Origin: Salinivirga cyanobacteriivorans
GTDB taxonomy: Bacteria > Bacteroidota > Bacteroidia > Bacteroidales > Salinivirgaceae
DNA: 64,000 nt
Reading direction: 5' to 3'
NCBI RefSeq assembly: GCF_001443605.1
Contig: NZ_CP013118.1
Coordinates: 2,119,501 to 2,183,500, forward strand
Each line of letters starts with the position of its first letter. Position 1 is the first letter of the stretch. This document shows positions 1 to 9,065 of the stretch, in pieces. Below the pieces are notes generated by a model. That model saw only the letters and a list, made by a program, of their open reading frames with translations. It ran no database searches and had not been told where the DNA came from. Position numbers and translations under genes: made by a program.

Positions 1-1
1 T

Positions 2-1954
2 GGCGAAGGGCTCGTTGGACAGGCAGCCTTCGAAATGGATATTATTTACCGTAAAGAAATTCCCGAAGACTACCTTTCCATTACCTCGGGTTTGCTTAAG
101 GAGCAAAAACCAAATACAATATTAGTTGTTCCGCTTATCACCGACGAGAAACTACAAGGTGTACTTGAGTTTGCCTCACTTGAGAAAGATATCACCCCGC
201 TAACAATAAATTTCCTCAAAGAACTAAGTGATGTAATTGCCAGAACACTCTTCAATCTTAAGGTCAACAAAAGAACAGAAAAGCTACTGCAAGACTCACA
301 AAAAATGACCGAAGAGCTCAAAGAAAACGAAGAGGAGCTCAGACAGAACGCTGAGGAAATGCGTGCAACACACGAAGAGCTCGAACGATCTAATGCCAAG
401 CTTGAGCAACAAATAACAGAGGTGGAAAATGCTCAAAAAAGGTTGCACTCATTACTCGAGAATGCTTCAGAGGTTATTTCAATTTACGACCAGGAATTGA
501 ACCTGAAATATATCAGTCCATCGGTAGCCAATATTTATGGTTTCACCCCCGACGAAATGATTGAGGGTAAAGACATGGACCGACTCACAGCAAAAGGCAC
601 AAAAGAAATTCAGCAAATGTTCAAACGTTTGCTCGACGATCCATCTGAGACCATTGTCATTCAATATACCTACATGAACAAAGCAGGCAAGAAAATTTAT
701 GTAGAAACCACCGGAAGAAACCTGCTCAATGACGAAGCTATTGCCGGAATTATTCTTAACTCACAGGATATTACAGAACGAAAACGAGCTGAGAAAGAAG
801 AGCGCATGAAAAGTAAAATGCAGGCCTTATCAGAAAATTCGCCTGACATGATTATGCGTATGAACGAGGAAGGTCAGTTTTTCTACGCTAACCCCATTGT
901 TAAAATATTCACCGGAGTCGACAATAAAACCATTGTTACACGCAAGCTTCACGAAGTAGAGTTCAACGATGAAATCAAAAACTTCTTTACCGAGGCTATA
1001 AAAGATACTGTAGAGAGCGGCCAAAAGCAAAATTACGAAACAGTATTTCCCACAAATTTCGGGGAGAGAATAATGCAGGTTAGCACCATTCCGGAGTTTA
1101 ATGAAGAGAACGAATTGGAAACTATACTTTTTGTAGCGCACGATATCACTGAACAGAAAAAGATTGAAAACGAAATTAAAGAAAAGAACAAGAATATCAC
1201 TGAAAGTATTAACTACGCTGAACGCATACAAAAATCATTACTTCCAAGCACAATACACATTCAAGAATTCTTACCCAAATCGTTCATCTTTTACCGCCCC
1301 CGTGATGTAGTAAGTGGTGATTTTCCATGGTTTTTCCAAAAGGATGATTATATTTACATTGCAGCTGTTGATTGCACCGGTCACGGAGTACCCGGAGCAC
1401 TCCTTTCATTTATTGGGTATTTTATACTCAACAATGTGGTAGACCACGACGACGGAATTAATGCAGGAAAGATTCTGGACAGGTTTCATATAGGAGTACG
1501 TTCAGCGCTGAAACAAGACAAAGCCGGGGCGAATGCCCGCGACGGAATGGATATTGCCTTTTGCAAAATAAACCTGAAAACAAATCAGTTAGATTATGCG
1601 GGAGCGCATAGGCCACTTTATTTATTAAGAAACAACGAGCTCTTTGAATATAAAGGAAACCGTAAAGCCATTGGAGGAATTCCTTTAGGCAAAAAACCGG
1701 AAAAAGATTTCAAAAACTATGAATTGCAAATGGAAAAAGGAGATAAAATTTTCTTTTTCTCAGATGGATTACCAGATCAGGTTGGTGGCCCGAATAAAAG
1801 AAAATATCAGCCTAAAAGAATTAGAGAGCATCTAAAAGAAAACGCAGAATTATCAATGGCACAATACAATGATTTTTTTAATAAAGATTTTCTTAAATGG
1901 AAAGGAGATAACAAACAAATCGATGATGTGTTATTAATAGGTATAGAGTTTTAA
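2..1954 (+). CDS. SiaA-like sensor protein phosphatase (GAF-PAS-PAS-PP2C), 5' end missing
   Basis: The reading frame is open to the left edge. The first codons read GEGLVGQAAFE, a typical GAF-domain stretch, so the true start lies upstream and the ATG at 35 is internal. After the GAF remnant come a coiled coil (about residues 75-140 counted from the ATG at 35), two PAS domains (about 140-260 and 265-385) and a C-terminal SpoIIE/PP2C serine phosphatase. The phosphatase shows DCTGHGVPGA, FFFSDG and a terminal IDDVLLIGIEF with the usual acidic metal ligands. The common SGDFYW motif reads SGDFPW here. The siaB- and siaC-like genes follow within 25 nt, so it probably dephosphorylates the SiaC-like protein, as SiaA does in Pseudomonas aeruginosa. 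The sensed signal is unknown. Family assignment is confident; the partner is inferred from context. Confidence 0.9.
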   Translation, partial: GEGLVGQAAFEMDIIYRKEIPEDYLSITSGLLKEQKPNTILVVPLITDEKLQGVLEFASLEKDITPLTINFLKELSDVIARTLFNLKVNKRTEKLLQDSQKMTEELKENEEELRQNAEEMRATHEELERSNAKLEQQITEVENAQKRLHSLLENASEVISIYDQELNLKYISPSVANIYGFTPDEMIEGKDMDRLTAKGTKEIQQMFKRLLDDPSETIVIQYTYMNKAGKKIYVETTGRNLLNDEAIAGIILNSQDITERKRAEKEERMKSKMQALSENSPDMIMRMNEEGQFFYANPIVKIFTGVDNKTIVTRKLHEVEFNDEIKNFFTEAIKDTVESGQKQNYETVFPTNFGERIMQVSTIPEFNEENELETILFVAHDITEQKKIENEIKEKNKNITESINYAERIQKSLLPSTIHIQEFLPKSFIFYRPRDVVSGDFPWFFQKDDYIYIAAVDCTGHGVPGALLSFIGYFILNNVVDHDDGINAGKILDRFHIGVRSALKQDKAGANARDGMDIAFCKINLKTNQLDYAGAHRPLYLLRNNELFEYKGNRKAIGGIPLGKKPEKDFKNYELQMEKGDKIFFFSDGLPDQVGGPNKRKYQPKRIREHLKENAELSMAQYNDFFNKDFLKWKGDNKQIDDVLLIGIEF

Positions 1955-1978
1955 TATCCTTCAAACTAAATAACTGTT

Positions 1979-2557
1979 ATGGATGACAAAGTAGATATTA
2001 AAGATTTCCTCGAGTTTGTCTATAGTTTTTACAAAACTATGAAAGACCATGAGGTAACCCTTGTTTATGAAGGTGAGGTAACCCACCAAATAACCAAGGC
2101 CTTTACCTCATTGACAGAAACAAACATGGAAGCCGAAGAAGAGGGGCCGTCGACCCAAAAAAAGGTCTTTCATGTTATGGTAGAATGCCTGCAAAACATG
2201 AGCAAGCATGCCGAAACAATTGATGCCAGCAACCTCAAAAAAGATGGTCGTGGCATTTTTATGCTAAGCAAAAATGAAGATGCCTACAACATTACCACCG
2301 GAAATGTGCTCAACAATTCAAAGGTTGCCCATATTACGAAAATGCTTGAGCAAATAAACAGCCTTGACAAAGACGGGCTGAAAAAGCTTTACAAACAGCA
2401 AATTAAAGAAGGAAGACTTTCCAACAAAGGTGGTGCTGGCCTGGGATTTATTGATATTGCGAAAAAAACAGGAAACAAACTGTATTACAATTTCTTATCA
2501 ATAAATGACGAGTTTTCGTTCTTCGTTTTTACATCTAAAATTTCAAGAAACAACTAA
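1979..2557 (+). CDS. SiaB-family protein kinase
   Basis: A 192-residue soluble protein with a compact GHKL-type ATPase fold. An N-box-like helix, VECLQNMSKHA (about residues 62-72), is followed by a glycine-rich lid, GGAGLGFIDIAKKTG (about 150-165). There is no histidine phosphoacceptor domain. Size and position between a PP2C phosphatase and a SiaC-like protein match SiaB, the kinase that phosphorylates a threonine on SiaC. It starts 24 nt after the phosphatase and lies 16 nt before the next gene, so the three are very likely co-transcribed. Homology is judged from motifs and synteny; activity is inferred. Confidence 0.85.
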   Translation: MDDKVDIKDFLEFVYSFYKTMKDHEVTLVYEGEVTHQITKAFTSLTETNMEAEEEGPSTQKKVFHVMVECLQNMSKHAETIDASNLKKDGRGIFMLSKNEDAYNITTGNVLNNSKVAHITKMLEQINSLDKDGLKKLYKQQIKEGRLSNKGGAGLGFIDIAKKTGNKLYYNFLSINDEFSFFVFTSKISRNN

Positions 2558-2573
2558 AACAATACAATAAACC

Positions 2574-2957
2574 ATGGAAGTAATTAAGATTATAGGAACA
2601 GATGATACGCCAAGTGTAACCCTGGATGCACAAAATGAGATTTTTGAAATTTCAGGGAGATCTCTTCCAGAAGACGTAGCTGCTTTTTACGAGCCTATTC
2701 TTGATTGGCTGGATAGATATGCTGAAGAACCAAACGAAAAAACCGTTTTTAACTTCAAGTTGGTTTATTTCAACACCGCATCATCCAAGCTGATTCTTGA
2801 CATCTTGCTTAAACTGGAAGAAATGCATGAAGACGATAAAGAAATACTTATCAGATGGCATTTCCCTGAAGATGACGAAGACATGGAAGAAGCCGGTGAA
2901 GAATATGCCGATATTGTAGAAGTACCTTTTGAACAAGTAAGCTATTCGCTGGACTAA
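2574..2957 (+). CDS. SiaC-family regulatory phosphoprotein (DUF1987)
   Basis: A 127-residue acidic protein of the SiaC/DUF1987 family. The family's phosphoacceptor threonine lies in a short motif after a beta strand. Here the motif is YFNTASSK and the threonine is residue 68, the same number reported for SiaC of P. aeruginosa. The sequence is otherwise a small STAS-like alpha/beta domain, with a very acidic segment DDEDMEEAGEE near the C terminus. It would be the substrate of the two preceding gene products and pass the signal to an unknown target. In Pseudomonas that target is the diguanylate cyclase SiaD; no cyclase follows here, but an ABC transporter begins 42 nt downstream. Confidence 0.9.
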   Translation: MEVIKIIGTDDTPSVTLDAQNEIFEISGRSLPEDVAAFYEPILDWLDRYAEEPNEKTVFNFKLVYFNTASSKLILDILLKLEEMHEDDKEILIRWHFPEDDEDMEEAGEEYADIVEVPFEQVSYSLD

Positions 2958-2999
2958 TTAAAAGCAGTTATTCTATTACTGTGGCGTAAGATCTAATAT

Positions 3000-5900
3000 A
3001 TGAGTGAAGAAATTCTAAAAGCTTTAATGCAGTTGTTTGCCATCATCGCAAAACAAGATGATGGAGTTGAAGACAATGAAATAGAATTTGTCAAAACATT
3101 TCTCAGTTCGCAGCTTAATAAAGAAGCTGTGGAAGAGTATGTGGCATTATTCTACAAACATGCCGGCATTAATCCTGATGATCTTCACAATGACAAAAAA
3201 GACAAAAAACGCCAGCTTACTTCGGTGAAAGATTCGGTGAAAATTCTCGGAATCTGTAAAAAAATTAACAAACGCCTCAACCAAAAACAAAAAGTTGTTG
3301 TGCTTGTGCGCCTGTTCGAACTTGTAAACGCCGACAGGAAATTTACAGAACAGAGAATGGCCATTATCAACACCGTTGCTGAGGTTTTTAACATTGACCC
3401 GGATGAATTCGAAAGTACAGAATCATTTGTAGTTGAATCTCCTGAAAAAATCAGCAACCCACATATCCTCAAAATCAACGGGAAAGAGGAAGAAAACACC
3501 AATAGCAAACACATCCATAGCGAGGACCTCGACGGAAATCTACTTGTCTTGCAAATTAAAAGTGTTGACCTCTACTTTCTGCGTTACACAGGGAACCAGG
3601 ATATATTCTTAAATGGTTTGCCGCTCAATAACCGAAGTATTTATCTTTTTGCTAACGGAGGGACAGTAAAACTGACAAAAGGCAAGCCGGTCTACTACTC
3701 CGATGTAGTAGCACATTTTCTTGCCGATCTTACATCATCAAAAATTTCATTCAATGTCAACAATGTAAACTTCACATTCCCCAATGGGGGTGTTGGGTTA
3801 CGCGACATTGAACTTTCAGAAGAACAGGGGCGACTTATAGGGATAATGGGCGCCTCCGGAGCCGGTAAAACAACATTGCTTAATGTCCTTACCGGAATGG
3901 AAAAACCTTCTGAAGGTAGCGTTATAATCAACAACATCAATATTCATGAAGAGCCCGAAAAAATCGAAGGCGTAATTGGCTCAATTCCGCAAGATGACTT
4001 ATTGATCAGTGAATTAACAGTTTATCAAAACCTGTATTATAACGCAAAACTCTGCTTCAAAGACAAAACAGAAGATGAGATAGATGAACTGGTCTCCAAA
4101 ACACTCACCAGCCTTGGGCTTTATGAAAGAAAAGACCTTAAAGTTGGGTCACCGCTCAACAAAACCATTAGTGGTGGGCAGCGTAAGAGGCTGAACATTG
4201 CCTTAGAGCTTATTCGTGAGCCATCAATTCTCTTTGTAGACGAGCCGACGTCAGGTCTATCGTCGCGCGACTCTGAAAATGTAATGGACCTGCTAAGAGA
4301 ACTTGCTTTAAAAGGTAAGCTGATCTTTGTGGTTATTCACCAACCATCATCAGACATTTATAAAATGTTTGATAAGATGCTGATACTTGATACCGGAGGA
4401 TTCCAAATCTATTACGGAAACCCGGTAGAAGCAGTAACCTATTTTAAAAAACTCGATAACCAGATAAACAGCGACGTAGGGGAATGTCCCACGTGTGGTA
4501 ACGTTAACCCCGAGCTCATATTCAATATTATCGATGCCAAAGTAGTGGATGAATTCGGCCGATATACCCAAAACAGAAAGGTTACACCGGATGAATGGGA
4601 AAAAAGATATAAAGCAGAAAATACCGTAGAAAAAGTGCCCGATGTTAAGGAAAATCCTCCACAAACCCTTAATATTCCACAATGGCTTTCGCAGTTCAAG
4701 ATTTACACTATCAGAGATTTTATTTCAAAAATCACCAACAAACAATACGTGATCCTCAATTTACTTGAGGCGCCGCTACTAGGTTTCATCCTGTCATTTA
4801 TAATTCGATATATTGAGCCGGATGCTGACAATTATATTTTTCGGGCCAATGCCAATATTCCGCCTTACATTTTTATGGCACTTATAGTTGCCTTATTTCT
4901 GGGCTTTATGGTTAGTGCAGAAGAAATTTTCAAGGACAGAAAAATACTGAAACGTGAAGCTTTTCTCAACTTAAGTCGCTCCAGTTATCTCATATCGAAA
5001 ATACTGATCCTATTTTTTATCTCAGCACTTCAGGCACTCCTTTTTGCTGCAGTGGCAAATATAGTTTTAGAAATACGAGGTATGTTTTTCGAGTACTGGT
5101 TTGCCCTCTTTACAATAGCTGCTTTTGCCAATATGTTAGGATTAAATATTTCATCAGCATTTAACTCTGCTGTAACCATCTATATTATGATTCCTTTGCT
5201 CATGATCCCACAAATGGCACTTGGTGGAGCAATGTTTAGTTTCGATAAACTTAATCGCAACATTTCCAGCGTGGATAAAGTACCTGTAATTGCAGAATTT
5301 ATTGCAGCGAGATGGTGCTATGAAGCGCTCATGGTAAAACAATTTAGAGACAATGAATTCGAAAAACATTTTTACCAAATTGACCGGGCAGTAAGCATTG
5401 GAAGTTACCGGGGAACAAAATGGACAGAAGAAATTGAGAAACGGGTAGACGTAGCTTTGCAAAGTGTTCAATCAAATAACGATAGTATAATAGAAGCCTC
5501 TAAGGATATTTTTGAATTACTAAGACATGAGCTGGAAAGAGAAAACAAGCGCAACAGCAAAATTACTTTCCCATCAGTATCCCGAATAAACAACAAAGAC
5601 TTTAATGCGCAGCTGGCTGACAGTTTACTTAATTACCTGGCCAATATTAAAGATTATTACGAAACTATTTCGCTTAAAGCCCGAAAGAAAAAAGATGCTA
5701 TGATTATGAAGCTGGATGCAAAAAACCCCCAGCTCTACATCCAGCAACAGAACAAATATCATAATGAAGCTGTATCAGATATTGTCAAAAACATCTATAT
5801 GAAACAGGTAGTCGAGTACGACAACAAACTTGTAAGGCAACGGGATCCAATTTTCCGTTATCCGGAAGTTGAACATGCCCTCGACTTCAGAAGTCACTTT

Positions 5901-6044
5901 TTCGCACCACAAAAACATTTCCTGGGTGTTTATATGGATACATATTATTTCGATATGATGGTAGTCTGGTTAATGACCATAGTGCTTTACATCACATTGT
6001 ACTATGATTCATTAAAAAAACTACTTGAAATGACATCTAAATAA
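3000..6044 (+). CDS. ABCG-type ABC transporter with TerB-like N-terminus and long extracytoplasmic insertion
   Basis: A 1014-residue half-transporter. Residues about 1-135 are helical and acidic, TerB-like. About 150-250 form a beta-rich linker of possible FHA-like character. The ATPase follows: Walker A GASGAGKT near 284-291, signature ISGGQRKR near 390, Walker B ILFVDEPTSG near 410 and H-loop VIHQPSSD near 445. A CPTCGNVNPE motif lies between ATPase and membrane domain. About five membrane helices occupy 580-760, then about 200 hydrophilic residues, then one last helix near 985-1005. ATPase-before-membrane order and the signature match the ABCG family. The substrate is unknown and direction is presumed export. 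Placement directly after siaABC-like genes suggests control by that switch, which is inference. Confidence 0.85.
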   Translation: MSEEILKALMQLFAIIAKQDDGVEDNEIEFVKTFLSSQLNKEAVEEYVALFYKHAGINPDDLHNDKKDKKRQLTSVKDSVKILGICKKINKRLNQKQKVVVLVRLFELVNADRKFTEQRMAIINTVAEVFNIDPDEFESTESFVVESPEKISNPHILKINGKEEENTNSKHIHSEDLDGNLLVLQIKSVDLYFLRYTGNQDIFLNGLPLNNRSIYLFANGGTVKLTKGKPVYYSDVVAHFLADLTSSKISFNVNNVNFTFPNGGVGLRDIELSEEQGRLIGIMGASGAGKTTLLNVLTGMEKPSEGSVIINNINIHEEPEKIEGVIGSIPQDDLLISELTVYQNLYYNAKLCFKDKTEDEIDELVSKTLTSLGLYERKDLKVGSPLNKTISGGQRKRLNIALELIREPSILFVDEPTSGLSSRDSENVMDLLRELALKGKLIFVVIHQPSSDIYKMFDKMLILDTGGFQIYYGNPVEAVTYFKKLDNQINSDVGECPTCGNVNPELIFNIIDAKVVDEFGRYTQNRKVTPDEWEKRYKAENTVEKVPDVKENPPQTLNIPQWLSQFKIYTIRDFISKITNKQYVILNLLEAPLLGFILSFIIRYIEPDADNYIFRANANIPPYIFMALIVALFLGFMVSAEEIFKDRKILKREAFLNLSRSSYLISKILILFFISALQALLFAAVANIVLEIRGMFFEYWFALFTIAAFANMLGLNISSAFNSAVTIYIMIPLLMIPQMALGGAMFSFDKLNRNISSVDKVPVIAEFIAARWCYEALMVKQFRDNEFEKHFYQIDRAVSIGSYRGTKWTEEIEKRVDVALQSVQSNNDSIIEASKDIFELLRHELERENKRNSKITFPSVSRINNKDFNAQLADSLLNYLANIKDYYETISLKARKKKDAMIMKLDAKNPQLYIQQQNKYHNEAVSDIVKNIYMKQVVEYDNKLVRQRDPIFRYPEVEHALDFRSHFFAPQKHFLGVYMDTYYFDMMVVWLMTIVLYITLYYDSLKKLLEMTSK

Positions 6045-6052
6045 TCAGAGTT

Positions 6053-6081
6053 TTTGACTTTTGAAATATTTTGTATATTTA
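6053..6081 (+). promoter_or_regulatory. Bacteroidota-type promoter for the lipoprotein gene
   Basis: TTTG at 6053-6056 is followed after 17 nt by TATATTTA at 6074-6081. This is one mismatch from the Bacteroidota -33/-7 pattern TTTG / TAnnTTTG. The ATG lies 25 nt downstream. The same 17-nt spacing occurs upstream of purE. It suggests the two exported proteins can be transcribed apart from the transporter. Confidence 0.55.
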
Positions 6082-6106
6082 CTCATAGAAAAAATCATAT
6101 AGAAAT

Positions 6107-7027
6107 ATGAAGAAACTAATAATAATTTTAGCTGCAATAGCCATTGTTTTCTTTGGATGCGACTCAGGAAAAAACAAGAAAGAAAATTTTGGTGAAATCC
6201 TGGGAGACGATCCAAAGTTAGATAGTACTCAGGTTTCTGAAGAACTTCCGACTGAAGCTCAACAGGTATTACAAAATATTTCTTCTTCTCCAGTCGAGAT
6301 GGCCGCCTTACTGCAAAGTGCGGGTGTTGAGTTTTCGGAAAGATATATTGCTGAAGTAAAAGATGTAGACAGATACAACACTGACTTTAAAAGAGCTGTA
6401 AACCTTGGAATCCTTGGCGCAGATCTTGGATATTTAAACATGTACAAAAAAACCGGCCCTGTAATGAATAACATGCAGGCCATACGCAAACTCTCAGAAG
6501 AACTAAGGGTACAACAGTTCTTTGATTTCCAAACAATTAAAAGACTTGCGACCAATAATGAAAATATAGACTCACTGATGTACATTACCCTGCAAAGCTT
6601 TAACAATATGGATACATACTTGCAGCAAAACGGTAGAAGTGAAATCAGTGCACTAATAATTTGTGGTACCTGGATGGAAGGAATGTACATTGCCACACAG
6701 GTGCTTAAAGAATCACAAAACCCAAACCCTGAAATTGTAGAACGCATTGGTGATCAAAAAGAGGTTGTCGAAAACCTGACGACAATGTTGAGTTATTACA
6801 AAAACAACCCACAGTTCAAAACCCTCCATGACAGCTACGCGCGTATACTTAGTGCTTATGATGGAGTTACAAAAACAATTGAGCAGGGAGAACCCGAACA
6901 AAGAGAAATCGATGGAATCATGGTAGTTGTTCAGAACGAAATCAGCCATGTGGAAGTTCCCGACGAGACTCTTGAGACCATTATCCTGACAATTGAAGAA
7001 GTAAGAAATAATTTAATTAGACTATAA
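6107..7027 (+). CDS. Predicted lipoprotein of unknown function
   Basis: A 306-residue protein that I do not recognise. The N terminus is a lipoprotein signal: MKK, a hydrophobic stretch and a lipobox FFGC with the cysteine at about residue 18, followed by a charged DSGKNKK linker. The mature part is almost entirely helical, with acidic and polar heptad-like segments and no enzyme motif that I can see. It has its own promoter-like element and is followed 1 nt later by another exported protein. It may serve the upstream transporter in the periplasm, but only adjacency supports that. Confidence 0.8.
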   Translation: MKKLIIILAAIAIVFFGCDSGKNKKENFGEILGDDPKLDSTQVSEELPTEAQQVLQNISSSPVEMAALLQSAGVEFSERYIAEVKDVDRYNTDFKRAVNLGILGADLGYLNMYKKTGPVMNNMQAIRKLSEELRVQQFFDFQTIKRLATNNENIDSLMYITLQSFNNMDTYLQQNGRSEISALIICGTWMEGMYIATQVLKESQNPNPEIVERIGDQKEVVENLTTMLSYYKNNPQFKTLHDSYARILSAYDGVTKTIEQGEPEQREIDGIMVVVQNEISHVEVPDETLETIILTIEEVRNNLIRL

Positions 7028-7028
7028 T

Positions 7029-7460
7029 ATGAGGAAAGCAATAGCATTACTCGTTATAGCATTGACCTTTATGGCAGGCAATGCCTTTGCTCAAAGTGAT
7101 GAGTTGGTCAACACCTGTGCACTAAACATTGGCAATGCTACCTATATGAAAGATTTTAAGGTGAAGCTCCAGCAAAGCAGTGTAAAACCACCTCCATCGT
7201 CTAAGTTCTCAATCCTTATGAATAAAGGAACCATCTACAAACTCAACACCTGTAATGCCGATGGTTACGCAGGAAAGGTTGTAGTAGAACTATACGATGG
7301 CTCAAAGAAGCTTACAACAAACCTGCAGCCAGATGGTGAGCTAAAAGAAGCTTTTGGTTTTTTCTGTCAAAAATCTGGCGTATATAAAATACGAGCATAT
7401 TTTAAAGATGGGAAAGAGGGTGCTGCAGTTGTAATTTTGAGTTTCATGCAGAAAAAATAA
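7029..7460 (+). CDS. Small secreted protein of unknown function
   Basis: A 143-residue protein, not recognised. Residues 1-21 form a signal peptide ending at AFA/Q. The mature domain is about 120 residues, beta-rich, with three cysteines in NTCALNIGN, NTCNADGY and FFCQKSG. The start codon follows the lipoprotein stop by 1 nt, which indicates translational coupling. A bidirectional terminator follows 21 nt after the stop. Size and strand pattern suggest a small periplasmic binding or beta-sandwich protein; no function can be assigned. Confidence 0.8.
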   Translation: MRKAIALLVIALTFMAGNAFAQSDELVNTCALNIGNATYMKDFKVKLQQSSVKPPPSSKFSILMNKGTIYKLNTCNADGYAGKVVVELYDGSKKLTTNLQPDGELKEAFGFFCQKSGVYKIRAYFKDGKEGAAVVILSFMQKK

Positions 7461-7481
7461 TTATATACACTAACACCCAAA

Positions 7482-7508
7482 AGCTGCCTCAATCAGGCAG
7501 CTTTTTTT
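7482..7508. terminator. Bidirectional terminator shared by convergent genes
   Basis: AGCTGCCT (7482-7489), a 5-nt loop and AGGCAGCT (7495-7502), followed by a T tract on the plus strand and flanked by A residues upstream, so it can also work in reverse. The right arm overlaps the last codons and stop of the PAP2 gene on the minus strand. Confidence 0.85.
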
Positions 7509-8065
7509 ATGGGAAATTTTTGCATACTAAAATTGCATAAATAATAGAGCAAAAAGCCAAACCCTACGCCCAGCAAACCACCAAAAAATATATCGGCCGG
7601 ATAATGAACGCCCAAATAAACCCGGCTATATGAAACCAGGGCTGCCCATATTAATATAGCAATTGTATACCAACGCCTTTTAATAAACATAAGCGAAAAA
7701 ACAGCAAACCCGAAAGTATTGGCCGCATGGCTAGACACAAAGCCATAAGCACCTCCATGGTAATTATTTAGCAAATGCACGAGACCTTCAAATTCCGGAT
7801 TATGCGATGGTCTGGGCCGTTCAATGGCAAACTTTATAGCTACTGATATCTGATCATTCGCAACAACAACTAATACTGCAAAAACCACCAGCCAAATAAC
7901 GTTCCACTTCCACTCTTTTACCCACCAAATTAAAACCGCAGCATAAAGCGGTATCCAAAAATACTTTTCGCTGAACCACCACATAATTTGATCAAAAAAA
8001 CTATTATGCAAGCCATTCAGGAATAAAAACAACTCTTTATCAAATTGCACTAAAGTATCAAACAT
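7493..8065 (-). CDS. PAP2-family membrane phosphatase
   Basis: About 190 residues with five to six membrane helices. The three phosphatase motifs are present: [20 protein letters not shown] (where PSGH is common) and [13 protein letters not shown] with the catalytic histidine. Likely substrates are undecaprenyl diphosphate or lipid A phosphates; the sequence does not decide. I place the start at the ATG at 8065. A longer in-frame reading would begin with TTG at 8074. The start overlaps the obg stop by 8 nt, so translation is probably coupled. The last codons form part of a terminator stem. It is the last gene of the hpt-adk-obg cluster. Confidence 0.9.
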   Translation of the reverse strand: MFDTLVQFDKELFLFLNGLHNSFFDQIMWWFSEKYFWIPLYAAVLIWWVKEWKWNVIWLVVFAVLVVVANDQISVAIKFAIERPRPSHNPEFEGLVHLLNNYHGGAYGFVSSHAANTFGFAVFSLMFIKRRWYTIAILIWAALVSYSRVYLGVHYPADIFFGGLLGVGFGFLLYYLCNFSMQKFPIKKAA

Positions 8066-9059
8066 CTTCTTCAAAATTTAAGGTGTTCCAAATCAGGTCT
8101 TTAAGTTTATCGAGATTCATCTGAGCTACCGAAGAAATAAACAAAACCGGTATATCGGGCAGATCTTCTGAAATCTCCTCTATTAACTCTTCATCGAGCA
8201 TATCGCTTTTTGTAATTGCCAAAATTCTGGATTTATCGAGTAATTGCGGGTTATGCTTCTCAAGTTCCGAAAGTAAAATTTTATACTCATTATGAATATC
8301 ATCGCTGTCTGCAGGAACCATAAAAAGCAATGCCGGGTTTCGCTCAATATGTCTTAAAAAGCGAAGCCCCAAACCCTTTCCTTCAGCTGCACCTTCAATA
8401 ATACCAGGAATATCGGCCATCACGAATGACCGGTTATCACGGTATGGCACAATTCCAAGGTTCGGGGTTAAAGTTGTAAAAGCATAGTCGGCAATTTTTG
8501 GTTTGGCAGCTGATACAACTGAAAGCAGTGTAGATTTGCCGGCATTGGGGAAACCCACCAAACCAATGTCGGCCAGCACTTTCAATTCAAAAACAAACCA
8601 TCCCTCCATACCTGGCTTTCCCGGCTGGGCGTGATGCGGTGCCTGATTTGTTGATGTTTTAAAATGCGTATTACCAAGGCCACCCTGACCTCCTTCCAGC
8701 AAAACAACAGTTTCATCATGCTTTGTGACCTCACAAATTAGCTCATTTGTTTCTTCATCCCGCACTATGGTACCAATGGGCACATCAATTACCACATCTT
8801 CTCCCTGGGCTCCAAAGCTCCTCTGACCACCCCCTGGTTGCCCATCACCTGCAAAAATGTGTTTTTTATAACGCAAATGCAGCAATGTCCATTGATTCTG
8901 ATTACCACGCAAATATATATTTCCGCCACGGCCACCATCACCACCATCGGGACCTCCTTTAGGAACAAACTTTTCTCTGCGAAAATGCTCTGAACCTGCC
9001 CCTCCTTTACCCGAACGACAAAATATCCGGATATAATCTACAAAATTTGATTGTCCCAT
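8058..9059 (-). CDS. obg: GTPase Obg/CgtA
   Basis: A 333-residue essential GTPase linked to 50S ribosome maturation and stress control. The glycine-rich Obg fold covers about 1-158 ([11 protein letters not shown]). The G domain has G1 [10 protein letters not shown]3 [16 protein letters not shown], a G4 reading TKSD in place of NKxD, and a G5 serine pair near FISSVAQ. There is no extra C-terminal domain, as is usual in Bacteroidota. It lies 6 nt after adk and overlaps the PAP2 start, so the four genes form one operon. Confidence 0.97.
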   Translation of the reverse strand: MGQSNFVDYIRIFCRSGKGGAGSEHFRREKFVPKGGPDGGDGGRGGNIYLRGNQNQWTLLHLRYKKHIFAGDGQPGGGQRSFGAQGEDVVIDVPIGTIVRDEETNELICEVTKHDETVVLLEGGQGGLGNTHFKTSTNQAPHHAQPGKPGMEGWFVFELKVLADIGLVGFPNAGKSTLLSVVSAAKPKIADYAFTTLTPNLGIVPYRDNRSFVMADIPGIIEGAAEGKGLGLRFLRHIERNPALLFMVPADSDDIHNEYKILLSELEKHNPQLLDKSRILAITKSDMLDEELIEEISEDLPDIPVLFISSVAQMNLDKLKDLIWNTLNFEEDV

Positions 9060-9065
9060 TGTTTA

